Positions 47,792-59,077 are shown, counted from the first letter of the stretch. The stretch: 64,000 nt of DNA from Catonia carolina (GCA_035578175.1 JAQMRL010000008.1:64357541-64421540), one strand, 5' to 3'. Notes: generated by a model from the letters alone, not told the origin. Program-made: numbers and translations.

Positions 47792-48568
47792 AAAATATCT
47801 CGAGAACGGACATAGTACGAAGTTGAAACTTATAACTTAAGTTAGATACCGCTACCGGACCGGACACGAACATTTTCATCAAAATCGGTCAACCGGAAGT
47901 AGTAGTTTATTCGTGTCATTTTTTCACTTTTTTGCGATTTCCTCAATAACGGCTCTTACGATTTTTTTAAAAATTGCCTCATTTACTACAATTTTTATGC
48001 TCTACAAGGTAGGGTAGGCGCCATGTCTGCTGAAATTCTTGGGGAGGCTGTTCTCTCGTATAAAAAAATTGTTGTTTTAAGATTGTGGCTTTAATATGCA
48101 TTTTAGGACAAAAGTGTATAAAATCAAAGTTCTAGGAAATTTAAATGTCTACAACTTTTATTTAATACATTTTTTTTGTATAACGCTTAGTTTAGCGGTA
48201 ATTAGTGATTTTCTGGGTTTTTTCATGAAAATTTGTAAAAAAAAAAATGTTTTTTTTTTGTAAGATTTCGGCCTTAGTATGCATTTTACGTCCAAAATAA
48301 TAAAATTTATAAAAAATTAAAAGATCTTTAACTTTAATTTTAATCATGATTCTCTACAGAGCCTAGTTTAGCGTCAAAGATTGATTTTCCGTACTGTTAA
48401 GCCGAACTAAGGTTGATTTTCGTTTTGCATCATTCGCCCATGATTAAAAATTAGGTTGTGTTTTTTTGAGGTTAGTTTTTTATTTATTTCTAATGTTTTA
48501 TTACTAATGTTAGGTTATAGTGTCCATTATTTTCATTGGCAAGAGAAAGTTTTGTGCGTGTTTCACAC
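47522..48568. mobile_element. Repeat family D, long copy
   Basis: A non-coding unit of about 1 kb. It starts ACTTTCTCT, passes GAAATCGAGTTTTCATCGGA, AAATCGGTCAACCGGAAGTA and GTAGGCGCCATGTCTGCTGA, and ends GGCAAGAGAAAGT, the reverse complement of the start. A short hairpin GTGTG...CACAC follows. A (TG)n/(CG)n microsatellite interrupts it at about 47694-47788. Other copies: 49262-49530, 53318-53600, 57339-58248, 59834-61998 and 63535-63735 (inverted). The inverted ends suggest a DNA transposon; the 3' hairpin would also allow a Helitron-like origin. Confidence 0.7.
47694..47788. repeat. TG/CG microsatellite
   Basis: About 95 bases of TG with an internal CG run, at a variable position of family D (short TGTGTG in other copies), so it expanded from a repeat-internal seed. 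Confidence 0.9.
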
Positions 48569-48612
48569 CAGATTTTTTTTAGGTTGGCTTACTGTATTTA
48601 CTGGACTTGTCA

Positions 48613-48965
48613 TATTTCTTCAGATTCGTGTTTCGTAGTATATACATACTAGTACAACACTTATCCAGTTTGGAAAAGGCCAAGGGCAATTCCCAGTAGC
48701 CTACTGATTACTACTGATAGCCTACTGACTTTTTAAGTAGGCTATCTGTATTAGTATTTAAGTATTGTACAGTAGTTTTAAGTATTTGTATAATTTTAGT
48801 ATTTAAGTATTGATACGAGACACAATATAAGATTCTTTAGGTTGGCATATCGTCTTTAAACTAGATTCCCATTATATTCCTTCAGATTCGTGTTTCATTG
48901 TAGGTATATACTCGGAAGTACACCACTTATCCAGCTAGCGATAGGCCAGTCGTAGTTCCCAGTAC
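48613..48965. repeat. Diverged direct duplication
   Basis: CAGATTCGTGTTTC, CACTTATCCAG, AGGCCA and TTCCCAGTA recur in the same order at about 48613-48700 and 48883-48965. Between them are TATTTAAGTATTG-type simple repeats. The nature is unknown. Confidence 0.55.
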
Positions 48966-49129
48966 TGCTGGCACCAGTTGCAACGAGACATGATGTATTT
49001 TGGTACTAACCCCACATCCTGGGCTTGAAAATACTTATTCCGTATCCGTTCATTCTGCTAATTTTTGATTGACTTACTAGTTTTGTGTTACGTCAGATTG
49101 TTTTCTGAAGTGATGTTCTTGCAAATAAA

Positions 49130-49212
49130 TATTGACGACATATGAAAATGAGCAGTGGTAAAATACCATACTTCACCGGAAATCAAATCCGGACCCTGGT
49201 ATAGAAGTTTGG
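49130..49212 (-). mobile_element. tRNA-derived SINE, family 1, partial
   Basis: ATATGAAAATGAGCAGTGGT and ATACTTCACCGGAAATCAAA with GGACCCTGGTATAGAAG match the family 1 body and reversed B-box region; the A-box end is lost. Confidence 0.55.
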
Positions 49213-49261
49213 AATCCTACTTCGAATGCTTTCTCAGTTTCTTGTAATGTAGGCTACTTTT

Positions 49262-49530
49262 ACTTCCTCTTGCCTATATGAATATTATGGGAAGAAAGTA
49301 TAAGTTTTCATGTCGTTTTTTCGAAATCGAGTTTTCGCCGGATCTACACGTTTTCAGACCCCTGAACCCAAAAAACATGTTTTTAGCGATTGGTCTGTGT
49401 GTGCGAACAGAATATCTCAAGAACAGAACATCGTACGAACTTGAAACTTGAGTTAGATACCACTGGAGGACATGATATGAAAATTTTTCATCGGTCAACC
49501 GGAAGTAGTAGTTTATTTGTGACTGCGAAA
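49262..49530. mobile_element. Repeat family D, 5' part
   Basis: Starts ACTTCCTCTTGCC and follows family D through GAAATCGAGTTTTCGCCGGA to about CGGTCAACCGGAAGTAGTAG, then the similarity stops. Confidence 0.7.
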
Positions 49531-49632
49531 CAGTCAGACGTAAAAAAACATGGCTGTTGGCAATTTTTAAAAAGGGTTACTTTTATCTAATAGCAAAAGC
49601 CATTAGTGAATTCTGTATCTACTCTTTAAGTT

Positions 49633-49790
49633 AAGAGGAACTTTTTTTTTTTGGTTTAACGTCCGACTGTTCTGCAATTACTGCTAATGCAGACGGTGAA
49701 GGATGAAATGATTTTTTTGTAACGTATGAAAATATGCCTTGCCTGAATGTGATTCGAACCCAAGACCGCATGATGAGAGGCGAGCACTAA
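49633..49790 (-). mobile_element. tRNA-derived SINE, family 1 variant
   Basis: Variant shared with 58884-59022: GGTTTAACGTCCGACTGT, TGCAATTACTGCTAAT, AGACGGTGAA, then GATTCGAACCCAAGACCGCA (reversed B box) and GATGAGAGGCGAG. Confidence 0.7.
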
Positions 49791-50887
49791 GAGGAATCGA
49801 ATGACTATTTTTCAAACAGTCGACTTTCATTTCTTGACTTCCGGTTTTGGGTTACTTCCGGTCGGAACCGGAACTTCAAATCCAATCCAAGTCCACTAAC
49901 TTTTTGTGTAGATTACGAATCCGAAAACCGTTTGTTGTTATCTCTAGTTTTTGACATCTGGTTGTGACGGACGCACAAAGGAAAATGATCGATGACAAAT
50001 TTTTAAAATTTCAACCTACACGAAAGACACGACTCGATTTTTCAAGGAAAAATTTTCGAATTTTTTTTGGACGAAAACGGTTTTAAGGTAGAAATTTCAA
50101 GAAACACATAAAAGTGATTTATTTGAATTTCATAAGTAAGTAAGCTCATTTATTATTTATGATATGGTTCATAAATATTCGTATAACCTAAAAGAATCAA
50201 ACTGTTTACGGAGTATTGGATTTTGGTATATTTTCTCTATAAATATGGATGTCTTTTGCTGTTTATGGATTCATGATGTTCTTGTGAATCTGATTTAAGA
50301 TTTTTATCTAAATTCACTTATTATTGTAGGCCTGGCCGTTTAGATTTTGTTTATCCGTTAGTAATAGGCCTTGCCGTTAGGTCATTGTCCTTTTTATGAT
50401 ACCGGCTTAATATGTAATACTTTGATTTTCTGCTGTGTCCTGGTAATAATGCTTATGATTAAATTTAAAAGGTTTGTACGTTATGTAGTTGATACATTAT
50501 TTGGGACAGAATTAGGTAATGTTCATAATTCGTTAGTCTTCACAGGTCTCTGTACCAGTGACGGCGATAAGAATTTGGAGGCCTCCCGCAAGGTTTAAAA
50601 CGAAACCTCTTTCCTTTGTCATAGTCTAATTTCTAGTAAATCCGTAGCAAAGAAAAATATGCACATAACTTTTTACTATTGGGTATACCGTATTTCCTCG
50701 ATTCTTAGACACCTTTTTTCGCAATTTGATACGTCGAAAAGCGAGGTGCGTCTTACATTCGAGGGTGTCTTGCTGTCACGTACACTTATTATCTTTGAAC
50801 CGGTATATTAGCACTCTAAACTACGTATGAGACATCTACTATGCATTATAAGTTAAAATAAATTACCTTTTAAAATAAAAATAAAAT

Positions 50888-51082
50888 AAAACTTTACTAT
50901 TACTCAGAGTTATTTCCTCTGAGTAATTAATTTCATTACCACAGCCTAACCCTGTGGTGAATAAAGTGGAGGTGTCATTTGCATGGTGGAAAGTAGATGC
51001 TTTTGAGAGGGGCTGGAATGCTGATAAGCATACTTTTTCACTCAGTGAGGAAGGCAATGGTAAACCACCTCAATCCTCGTTA
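50888..51082. repeat. Interspersed repeat family C, inverted partial copy
   Basis: Covers the middle of the family: TTATTTCCTCTGAG, CCCTGTGGTGAAT, GGTGGAAAGTAGATGC and GAGGAAGGCAATGGTAAACC. Confidence 0.75.
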
Positions 51083-51617
51083 TACTTATCAAATTATATT
51101 AACAACTTATATGATGACATAAACAACAACCTGATCAATTTGTTTTGAGTTACCCCGTACTTAATCTTCTTAATATTAATTCTAATCTATTTTGGCGTAG
51201 TTTAGAAATTTGGTACCTTCGTGGACAACTAGTGATTGTGAACATTTAAAAAATAATTATTGAAGTTGAAAAGTAAAGTTGAATGTACTGTTCATTTTCC
51301 TTTCTTCTTTTTTTAAAGCGAACTTGTTCAACGCGATAATCTACACGTGCGTGAACTGACAGTTCCATGGTTCATCTGTTAGTCAATTATTGTACTATAT
51401 TTTGTTGTAGTTTTTTTACCGTTAATAAATTTTCTGTATTTTTTTCTGCTGTAGTTGTTGATAATTTTAATTAATACATACAATTGTTGGACGAATATTT
51501 CGCATTCCAAATCATTGAGCTTGTAAATTAATTAGACTATTCTTAACCATATCAATAATCACAATGACAAATTTTTTAATCACTGAACCGAAAATTTGAT
51601 ATTTAAAATTGCATGCA

Positions 51618-51740
51618 TGTTTCTCGTATGAGAAAGTGTTGTAATTAAGGAAAAAATTCCGATATTGGATTTTAACTGATCTTCATGTTTCTTGACTCCC
51701 CTAAAGCCGAAAAGTAATTTCTGGAAGGTTGTTCCGTGCG
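51618..51740. repeat. Distant relative of repeat family D
   Basis: The order CATGTTTCT..., AAATTCCGATATTGGATTTT, CTTGACTCCCCTAAAGCCGA mirrors the family D block around CGAGTTTTC and CAGACCCCCTGAACCC, but with low identity. Tentative. Confidence 0.3.
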
Positions 51741-51818
51741 CACGCTCATGATGTTCTTTCTGTTTCTGTTTTCTTCAAGGCATAGACATCTAGCCTGTTC
51801 CAGCATCAAAATGGTTTA

Positions 51819-52614
51819 CAGTATAGTCACGGTAATCCGAACACTTAAGAAGTCCGACCTTTGCGGATTATCGATGTCTATAATCTTAGATTTCGGCAAT
51901 CAAATTATAAATACGATCTACTGTAGGATAAAAAATACAGATTTAACAAATTACGAGAACACAAAATTGTAAATGATACCTTTATTTGAAATCTGTTACA
52001 ATGTTATTTTCATATAATTTTGAAACAAACAATGGTTACTTGTGAATGCCAGTGCTGTTACTCCCCGGTAAAAATGTTATAGGTTCTTTTTCAGCTTTGA
52101 ATCCAGTGGCAGTCTTTTCCTCCTTATGAATTAAAGTTTTTCCAGGCAACATTTTCCAGTTCTATGCCGACTCATCTCCATTGAAAACTTGATTTGCTGT
52201 TAAACCCCGTTTTTCTACTTCATCCTAGAGTTTTGTTTTAAAGTCCATAAAATTGTCGATATCACTAGAATTCTTTTCACCAGTAACATTTAACAGTCTA
52301 ATACCGTATCGTTGTTTGAATTTGTCCTTGTAATTTCCTTGTGGAGAAACTTCGCTTTTGGATGAGAATGTCTGCACCGACTATAGATTTTTGCTCTTTC
52401 TTGCAAAAACCATGAGTATAAAGCTTTCTCGGCATCAGGTTTACCTGCTGCTTTCAATTTTTTTTTTCAGTGGCCCGCACTCCATTTATTAGATGTTTTT
52501 TGTAGAATTTTTCTAAAAATGATTAAAAAAATAATTAAAAACATGATAATAAGTGATCGTTCGCATTACTGAAGTTTCGGTGTACCGGGGGTTCGGATTA
52601 CCGCGACCATACTG
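51819..52614 (-). mobile_element. Tigger/pogo transposon with decayed transposase
   Basis: The ends CAGTATAGTCACGGTAATCC (51819) and its inverted partner (ending 52614) are flanked by TA on both sides. On the minus strand, pieces across several frameshifts and stops read ALYSWFLQERAKIYS, then words resembling QVFNGDES, WKMLPGKTL, EEKTATGFKAEKEPITF and HK. This is the order seen in jerky/Tigger-type DDE transposases. Broken and too short, so an inactive deletion copy. Confidence 0.75.
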
Positions 52615-52619
52615 TATTT

Positions 52620-52990
52620 ATTTCATTAAAGTACTCTTTAAACTATTCTTAGCGTTGTAGAGGTCTTCCTAAGCTTCATCTATGAGCCCTGGTTTTCAGA
52701 GCCTGTTTTGGAAATCTATCTCTTCCTTCATTCTTTGAAGATTCTACATCCATTTCTTGTGATAACCTGATTTTCTCGTTTACATATTGTCGACAATTCT
52801 TGCCTTAAATCGCAAATTTGAATTCTGCCCTACTTCGTATGACTCTTAATCCTCCGTGAACGGATATCTGCAGCCTCTAATTTCTCATTATTTCTTTAAG
52901 AGCCCAAGTTTTGCTGCCATATAAGATTCGGAACTGCCATTACATTATAAAATCTTGTCAGTTCTTCGATGAGCACTCTTCCTCATTGTA
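52620..52990 (-). pseudogene. LINE reverse-transcriptase C-terminal remnant
   Basis: Minus-strand pieces in shifting frames: a stretch like YNVMAVPNLIWQQNLGS, then RNNEKLEAADIR and RIKSHTK, then DLRQEL. This is the post-RT region of an RTE-like LINE, similar to the remnant at 5935-6205. It abuts the Tigger end at 52614. Confidence 0.6.
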
Positions 52991-53008
52991 GGATGTACTT
53001 GCAATTTT

Positions 53009-53185
53009 TGGCCGGCCCTTTGGCGTAGTGGTTAGCGCAACTTGCTTTTGTCCCGGGTTCGATTTCCGCTCAGGTCTGGCAATTTTTATCACTCATTTTC
53101 ATTTATCATCCGTCTTGCCGTCTGCATTTGCTTAGCAGCAATCGAAAAACAGTCAGCGTAAAACAAAAATAAATAAAAAAATATG
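53009..53185 (+). mobile_element. tRNA-derived SINE, family 1, best plus-strand copy
   Basis: Head GGCCCTTTGGCGTAGTGGTT with AGCGCAA as the A-box region, GGGTTCGATTTC as the B box, then GTCTGGCAATTTTTATCACT and GTCTTGCCGTCTGCATTTGC as the body, and an A-rich tail (AAAACAAAAATAAATAAAAA). It shows the polarity of all the minus-strand copies. Confidence 0.85.
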
Positions 53186-53317
53186 CTATCGTTCCTCGTG
53201 TTCTTTGAAAACTAGGCCTAAGTATTGTTTTGTCAACGTCAAGCTGCCCGTCAAAAAAGTGTGGTAGCCCATGATATCGTTTAAAATTGCATCATTTAGG
53301 TACTACGTTTTTATACT

Positions 53318-53600
53318 GTACGAGATGGAGTAGCGGTATGTGAGCTAAAATTCTTGGGGGGCTGTATTCTCATTGTAAAAATGTTTTTTTGAAGATTGCG
53401 ACCTTCATATTAATTTTAGGACAAAAGCGGATATAATCGGAGTTTTAGAAAATTTAAAATCCCTACTACTGTTATTTCAAGTAAATTTTTCGTAGCGTTT
53501 AAATTAGCGAAAAGTAGTAATTTTCCGTATTTTCTCATTAAAATCGTTAAAAAATATGGGGTTTTCTCATGTTTTCATGAGAATTTCAGTTAATTTGTTT
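53318..53600. mobile_element. Repeat family D, degenerate copy next to exon 3
   Basis: Matches family D from AAATTCTTGGGG, through TTAGGACAAAAG, to TTAGCG and GATTTTC-like words. It ends about 35 bases before the exon 3 acceptor of the KIAA1143-like gene. Confidence 0.6.
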
Positions 53601-53634
53601 ATTATAAGTGTTTTTTATTTTTTTATGTCCACAG

Positions 53635-53876
53635 AAAACGCTCCTGCTAATCTTGACGAACGTATTGTTTTTCGAAAACCGAAACAAAACAAAGGGAATT
53701 CAAATGGTGTAAATACAGATTCAGTTTCATCGACAAGTTCTGCAGATAACAGCAATAAAAAACGGCACTCTGAAACAAGCGGGCGATCTGAATCATCTAA
53801 AAAGTCTAAAAAAGCAAAGGAAACATCTTCTAGTAAACTTCTATCATTCGACGCTGAAGACGAAGAAGAAACATAA
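53635..53876 (+). CDS. KIAA1143: KIAA1143-like protein, exon 3 and stop
   Basis: Follows GTCCACAG. AA at 53635-53636 completes the Glu codon split from exon 2, then 79 codons to TAA 53874-53876. It reads NAPANLDERIVFRKPKQNK, then a Ser/Asn-rich stretch, a Lys-rich patch (KKSKKAKE) and the conserved ending SSKLLSFDAEDEEE. RIVFRKP and the LLSFD-acidic end are family hallmarks. The protein is likely disordered and probably nuclear or cytosolic; its function is not established. Confidence 0.9.
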
Positions 53877-54079
53877 TCTTTCATTGTGAGTTATCAAATT
53901 TATTTTATATTTTTGTTTCATATTACTCATTTTATTAGTATCATTTATTTATTAAATTTTTTATTAACCAAATGGTTTATTAAAAATGTTGTCATGATTT
54001 TTGAGAGTTTTTGGCACTTCAACATCCATTGTGCTTAAATATGTTGTATGTTCTATTTATTATCACATACTCTGCCAAT

Positions 54080-54378
54080 TGTATTTATGAATCATTTAAA
54101 AACAGAAGAGGTAGAGGTTTAAAAAACACTAGTCAGAGTTACCTTCTCTGAAAGTAATGAATTTCATCATTATACATCCAGACCCTGCGGTGAATGAAGT
54201 AAAGGTGTAATTTTGCAGGGTGGAAAGTAGATGCTTTTCGGAGGGCCTGGCATGTTGATAAGCATACTTTTCAACTCTGAGAGGAAGGCAATATTAAACC
54301 ATCTCGCTCCTCGTTTTACTTCGTAAAGCCTCTTTGAGGTTCAAACCAGTCTTTCGGCTGATGACCTAAACAATATCA
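54080..54378. repeat. Interspersed repeat family C, inverted copy
   Basis: From ATGAATCATTTAAAAACAGA to TCGGCTGATGACCTAAACAA. Clear but lacks the CAGGTGGAGTG end. Confidence 0.8.
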
Positions 54379-54701
54379 TGTTTAATAATCATGGTTAAAT
54401 TTGATTGTCCTGTTAGATTCAATTCAATATTGTTTTTCTAGCGTTTCTTATGTTTATAGTTTTCATCTTTTCTTCGCGGTAATAAAAATATTCTTTTCTC
54501 TGTCAATATACTGTGAAATGTAAAATTGTTATCCGTAATCACCTACTGTGTAAACATTTTTTTTTTTGTAGAAGAAACACATGAAGGCCGTTCGTATTGT
54601 ATTTCGTATTTATAATTTTGTTCGTGTTTTCATTTAAAATATTGTGGTAAAATTGTTGCTGCAAGACTATTCGTAAACTAAAAGTAGGTTAAACAGATTG
54701 T

Positions 54702-54862
54702 TTTAGTTTAAGTCGCACCTACAGCTGGGTCATTTGTACTTTGGGTTAAGGAACGGTGGATTTGAGGATGTAATAATTTTCTAGACCCTAGCCGGGAATC
54801 GAACCCGGGACCTTGCGATTTACAGCGTGGCATGTTAACCACTGGGGGTATTGCCGGCTTTC
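54702..54862 (-). mobile_element. tRNA-derived SINE, family 2
   Basis: AGTTTAAGTCGCACCTACAG, GGGAATCGAACCCGGGACCT (reversed B box) and GGCATGTTAACCACTG (reversed A box). Confidence 0.8.
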
Positions 54863-55265
54863 TTATATTTTGGTTTTAGTCGGATTTACTTTCAAATTTG
54901 GTGTTCTTAAAAGTATTTTTATCTGGCATACGCATTTTAAACCCATACAGAAGTTTATGTTTGGTGAACCATAATCAATTGGACTATTATTTTTTTCAAA
55001 GTTATCTGTTACTCTGAAAATCATTTATCTTTCGGTGCCTAGAACTACTTCAGCGATTTAAATAATTTTGATGAATGTTTGTGTTTTTCTAAAAATCCAC
55101 CAGAAAAATCGAGAATGTTGTATCGTGGAAACGAGAACTCCACACCTATTTTTTACAAATGGTTTTTTCACGTTGTATGATGAATTATTTTTCTTAATGG
55201 CGTGAAAGAAAAATCGAACTAGTAAATGTATGTTCTATAGATCATACTTTATGTAATTATGTATG

Positions 55266-55662
55266 TTGTTGTTGTTTAGGTCAACAGCCGAAAGGCTGGT
55301 TTGAACCTCTAGAGGTTTTACTAAGTAAAACGAGGAGTGAGGTGGTTTACCAGCCTTCCTCACTGAGTGGAAAAGTACGCTTATCAGCATGCCGGGCCCT
55401 CTGAAAAGCATATATTTTCCACTCTGTAAATGACACCTTCACTTCGTTCACCACAGGGTCTGGCTGTACAATGAAATTCATTACTTTCAGAGAAGATAAC
55501 TCTGATTAGTGTCTTTTACACCTCTACCTCTTCTGTTCTTAAATGATTCAGTCATTTAATTGACTGACCATGTGATAAGAAACGGAACTATTTATTTTAG
55601 CCCTGCAACGAACAGATTGAGTGTAAATAATTTGACACTCCACCTGTCTGTTATGAGCAGGG
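55266..55662. repeat. Interspersed repeat family C, long copy
   Basis: Same orientation as 41332-41712 and very similar to it over the full length. Ends at the left TIR of the MITE that starts at 55665. Confidence 0.85.
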
Positions 55663-55664
55663 TA

Positions 55665-56439
55665 ATTCTGTAGTGATAGGTATAAAGGTCTTAACTTGAA
55701 AATAGTAATTTTTCAGGAAAAGCAAATGAAAATTTGAGACAGTATAATTTTTATATTTTTTATTATTTAAGGATAGTTTTTGCAATTGTTTTCTTCCAAA
55801 AATTGTTTTTATAATTTGTTATACATTTCTTTTATTTTCTACTTAACAACGAAAATAAAAATTCCGTTTCCGTCTACGCTGTGGCCCTTTTTTCGGGGGG
55901 CAATTCATGACTTAAGACCGTTACCGTTTACAGTGTAACTTAATACCTTTTAATCTGGTAAATTATTACTACAGTTATTTAAGTCACGACTTTGGTTTTG
56001 GTTTCTTGTCATTTCGACCATTTCAATTTGATTTTTTTTCAGTGGTTGATCTCAGCATTGATATTGGTGAAATAATAAACTACTATTGGTATAAAGGTTA
56101 ACTCAACTTAAGATTTTTTTTGCAACTAAAAAGGACTGAGAAACTAAATCTAAACTAAACTACTATTGGTATATAGGCCTTAACTCAACTTAAGACCTTT
56201 TGTACTACTAAAAAGACTGTGAAACTAAATATAAAGGTATCATTTACAATTAAGACTTTTATACCGTTACGCGAAGAGAAAACTTTTATAAAGCCAGTCA
56301 ACATAATTCACTTCAGGAGTTAGCTACACTTAAGCCATTTGCACCAATTAAAAGAGAATTTTTTTCTAAACTGGGTACCACACTTAACTCAAAATCAACA
56401 ATTTTTGACTTATGACCTTTATACCTATCACTACAGAAT
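55665..56439. mobile_element. MITE with 27-bp inverted ends
   Basis: Left ATTCTGTAGTGATAGGTATA (55665) and right TATACCTATCACTACAGAAT (ending 56439) are perfect inverted copies, extended by AAGGTC, and flanked by TA. Inside, a unit of about 80 bases (ACTACTATTGGTATA..., AACTCAACTTAAGA) is repeated in tandem at about 56077-56235. No coding frame. TA target and short TIRs suggest a Tc1/mariner- or pogo-driven element. Confidence 0.75.
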
Positions 56440-57040
56440 TATGTAATTAAGTCTAATATGAATATACCTACTGTACAAAAATTAAGTACGTATTGCAAGT
56501 AGGAACTCTCCTCGTTTATAGAATGGATCTTAGCTATAATTAAAAACATTTAGAATTCAATTCCAGTTTAATACTGTATTTTTATTTGTAGCTTATATTT
56601 TCTTCATGACACTATCATATAAAATAAAAATATACTGGAACTTTTCTTTAAAATCTTAACGCATTCTTTAGTTTCTGATATTGATAAGTAATAATTGAGA
56701 TATTTAATTTTAAACATGAATTTATTTATTGCCTGAAAAAGGAAGTTTTTTCTGTTGTTTCCGTGTTTGAATTATGTTCTAAAAAGTTTCGCATTTATTT
56801 GAATATTCGAAAATCAGACAAGTACTTTATACAAGTACAGTTAAGGTACGGAAATCACGAAAATTTACCTTAAAGTCCTCAGAGAATTTAAAATACAGTA
56901 TCACTTTAAATTTTAGTGTTTTTACAAAACAGTAGTCGTAAAAATTATTGTATGATACTATGTGCAGTATTTCACTAAATTATTGCATCGAGGTACAGAT
57001 TCGTAAAATACAGGTAATTTTACTGGTAGTTTAATTAAAA

Positions 57041-57338
57041 TGTCACATTGCCGTAAAAAACATCGTTAAATCGAGGTTTTTGCAATATCGAAGTTCATTA
57101 TATCGAGGTTCCACTGTATTTAAGTCGATTTTTTTCTAAAATGTTACATTGCCGTAAAAAACATTGTTAAATCGAGGTTTTTGCAATATCGAAGTTCATT
57201 ATATCGAGGTTCCACTGTATTTAAGTCGATTTTTTTCTAAAATGTCACATTGCCGTAAAAAACATTGTTAAATCGAGGTTTTTGCAATATCGAAGTTCAT
57301 TATATCGAGGTTCCACTGTATTTAAGTCGATTTTTTTC
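57041..57338. repeat. Three tandem copies of a Tigger-like transposon end
   Basis: Units of 100, 101 and about 97 bases start at 57041, 57141 and 57242 and are nearly identical. Each contains, read on the minus strand, CAGTGGAACCTCGATATAAT and the words that continue it, typical of a pogo/Tigger terminus. The array runs directly into a family D copy at 57339. Confidence 0.85.
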
Positions 57339-58248
57339 TTTCTCTTGCCTATATGAATATATAGGAAGGCAAGTATTGTTTTCATGTTGATTTTTCGAAA
57401 TCGAGTTTTCACCGCATCTACACGTTTTCAGACCCTTGAACCCAAAAAACATGTTTTTAGTGATTGGTATGGGGTGTGTGTATGCGCGCGGGCGTGTGTA
57501 AGTGAACAGAATATCTCAAGAACGAAACATCGTACGAACTTGAAACTAGAAGATACCACTAGAGGATACGACACGATCATTTTCATCAAAATCGGTCAAC
57601 CGGAGCAGTAGTTATTCGTGTAATTTTTCACTTTTTTGCAATTTTCTCCAAAACGGCTCTACGATTTTTTTTTAAAAACTGCCTCATAAACTACATTTTC
57701 TATGCTCTACAGAATAGGGTAGGCGCCATGTCTGCTGAAATTCTAGGAGAGGCTGTTTTCACGTTAAAAATTTGTTTGTTTAAGATTGCGGCTTTAATAT
57801 GCATAATAGCGCCTAAATGTATGTAATAAAAGTTGTAGAGAATTTTAAAACCTATAACTTTTATTTCAAACATTTTTTTTAACGCTTAGCTTAGCGGTAG
57901 TTAGCGATTTTCTGTTTTTTCTTACGAAAACGTGTAAAAAAATCGATTTTTTAAAGATTTCAGCCTTAGTATGCATTTTACATCAAACGTTTATAAAATA
58001 AAATTTATAGAAAATTAAAAGATCTACAACTGTTATTAAGAGTAATTTTCTCTACACAGCCTAGTTCAGCGTCAAAAAGTGATTTTCCGTATTAAGCCAA
58101 ACTAAGGTTGGTTTTTATTTTGCATCATTCACTCATGATTAAAAAAGGTTATGTTTTTGAGGTTCGTTTCTAATGTTTTATTATTAATATTAGATTATAT
58201 TGTTCGTTATTTGCATTGGCAAGAGAAAGTCGTGTGAGTGTTTCACAC
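57339..58248. mobile_element. Repeat family D, complete copy
   Basis: CTTTCTCTTGCC at the start and GGCAAGAGAAAG at 58218-58229 are exact inverted copies. The final hairpin GTGTGAGTGTTTCACAC is at 58232-58248. This is the cleanest copy for defining the ends. The first 35 bases also fold (CTTGCCTATAT with ATATAGG...GGCAAG). Confidence 0.8.
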
Positions 58249-58883
58249 AATATTTTTATGTTTATAGAAATGTTTCTTGTTGGTGATTAATTTCCTGGGT
58301 ATTTCAAAGTTTTCTTGAGGTGTTAAAATTTTGGTAAATTTTCAAATAATAGAAATTTCTTTATATGAGCTAGAAATGCCAGTAATATACGAATATAATA
58401 AGATTTTCTGAGGTTTTCAAGGCTTGTTGATGACGTTTACTGAAATAAGCTTAATTAAGGCAAATAGGGCACTTGTCTATTTGTAGTACATACAATGTAG
58501 CCAACAATACAAAGCTGAACATTCAGGTATACTTCAGCTGTTTGTAGCTGTAATATGTTATAGTATAGTCATGTAATTGGGTATGCCTACGATATGTATT
58601 ACAATATACTATAATTAATTAATCTGACTGGAAGGTTCTCTTACTACGAATATACATTAACATTAGTCATCGCGCGCGCACATTGACGAACAATGTTATT
58701 AATAAAATATATTCATGCATTATTAACACCATTATATATAATGTTAAACGAGTTTAACAAATACATAAATATATATTGTATTCATTATTTAGTTGTTGTA
58801 CACATAGAAGAGTTGATGGAAATATCCCTCATACGAAACCTAAAACTACTTAAGATAGGTCTTATGTATTTTTTTTATTGTTT

Positions 58884-59022
58884 TATTTTTGGTTTAACGT
58901 CCGACTGTGCTGCAATTACTGCTAATTCAGACGGTGAAAGATGAAATGATTTTTTTATAACGTATGAAAATATGCCGTGCCTGAATGGGATTCAAACCCA
59001 AGACCGCATGATGAGAGGCGAG
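58884..59022 (-). mobile_element. tRNA-derived SINE, family 1 variant
   Basis: Near copy of 49633-49790, including GATTCAAACCCAAGACCGCA and GATGAGAGGCGAG. Confidence 0.75.
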
Positions 59023-59077
59023 TTGCTTTAATGGATGAAAACAAAATTGATAAGTACGATCACGTCGGTGGCCGGAT

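Larger units (their letters stand above)
43413..53634 (+). other. Intron 2 of the KIAA1143-like gene, repeat-filled
   Basis: 10.2 kb, donor GTATGT and acceptor GTCCACAG. It holds family C and D repeats, several SINEs, a Tigger remnant, a LINE remnant and simple repeats, each listed separately. A candidate terminal exon of unknown origin lies at 45868-45966. 44600-45320 (apart from a G+C-richer patch near 45030-45130) and 49800-50690 show nothing that I can name. Confidence 0.75.

Noticed and set aside
47691..47882. Minus-strand frame with long Thr-His repeats
   Set aside because: It is a translation of the TG microsatellite.
50695..50775. Transposon terminus resembling CCGTATTTCCTCGATTCTTA
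   Set aside because: It looks like a known style of TIR, but no inverted partner was found nearby.
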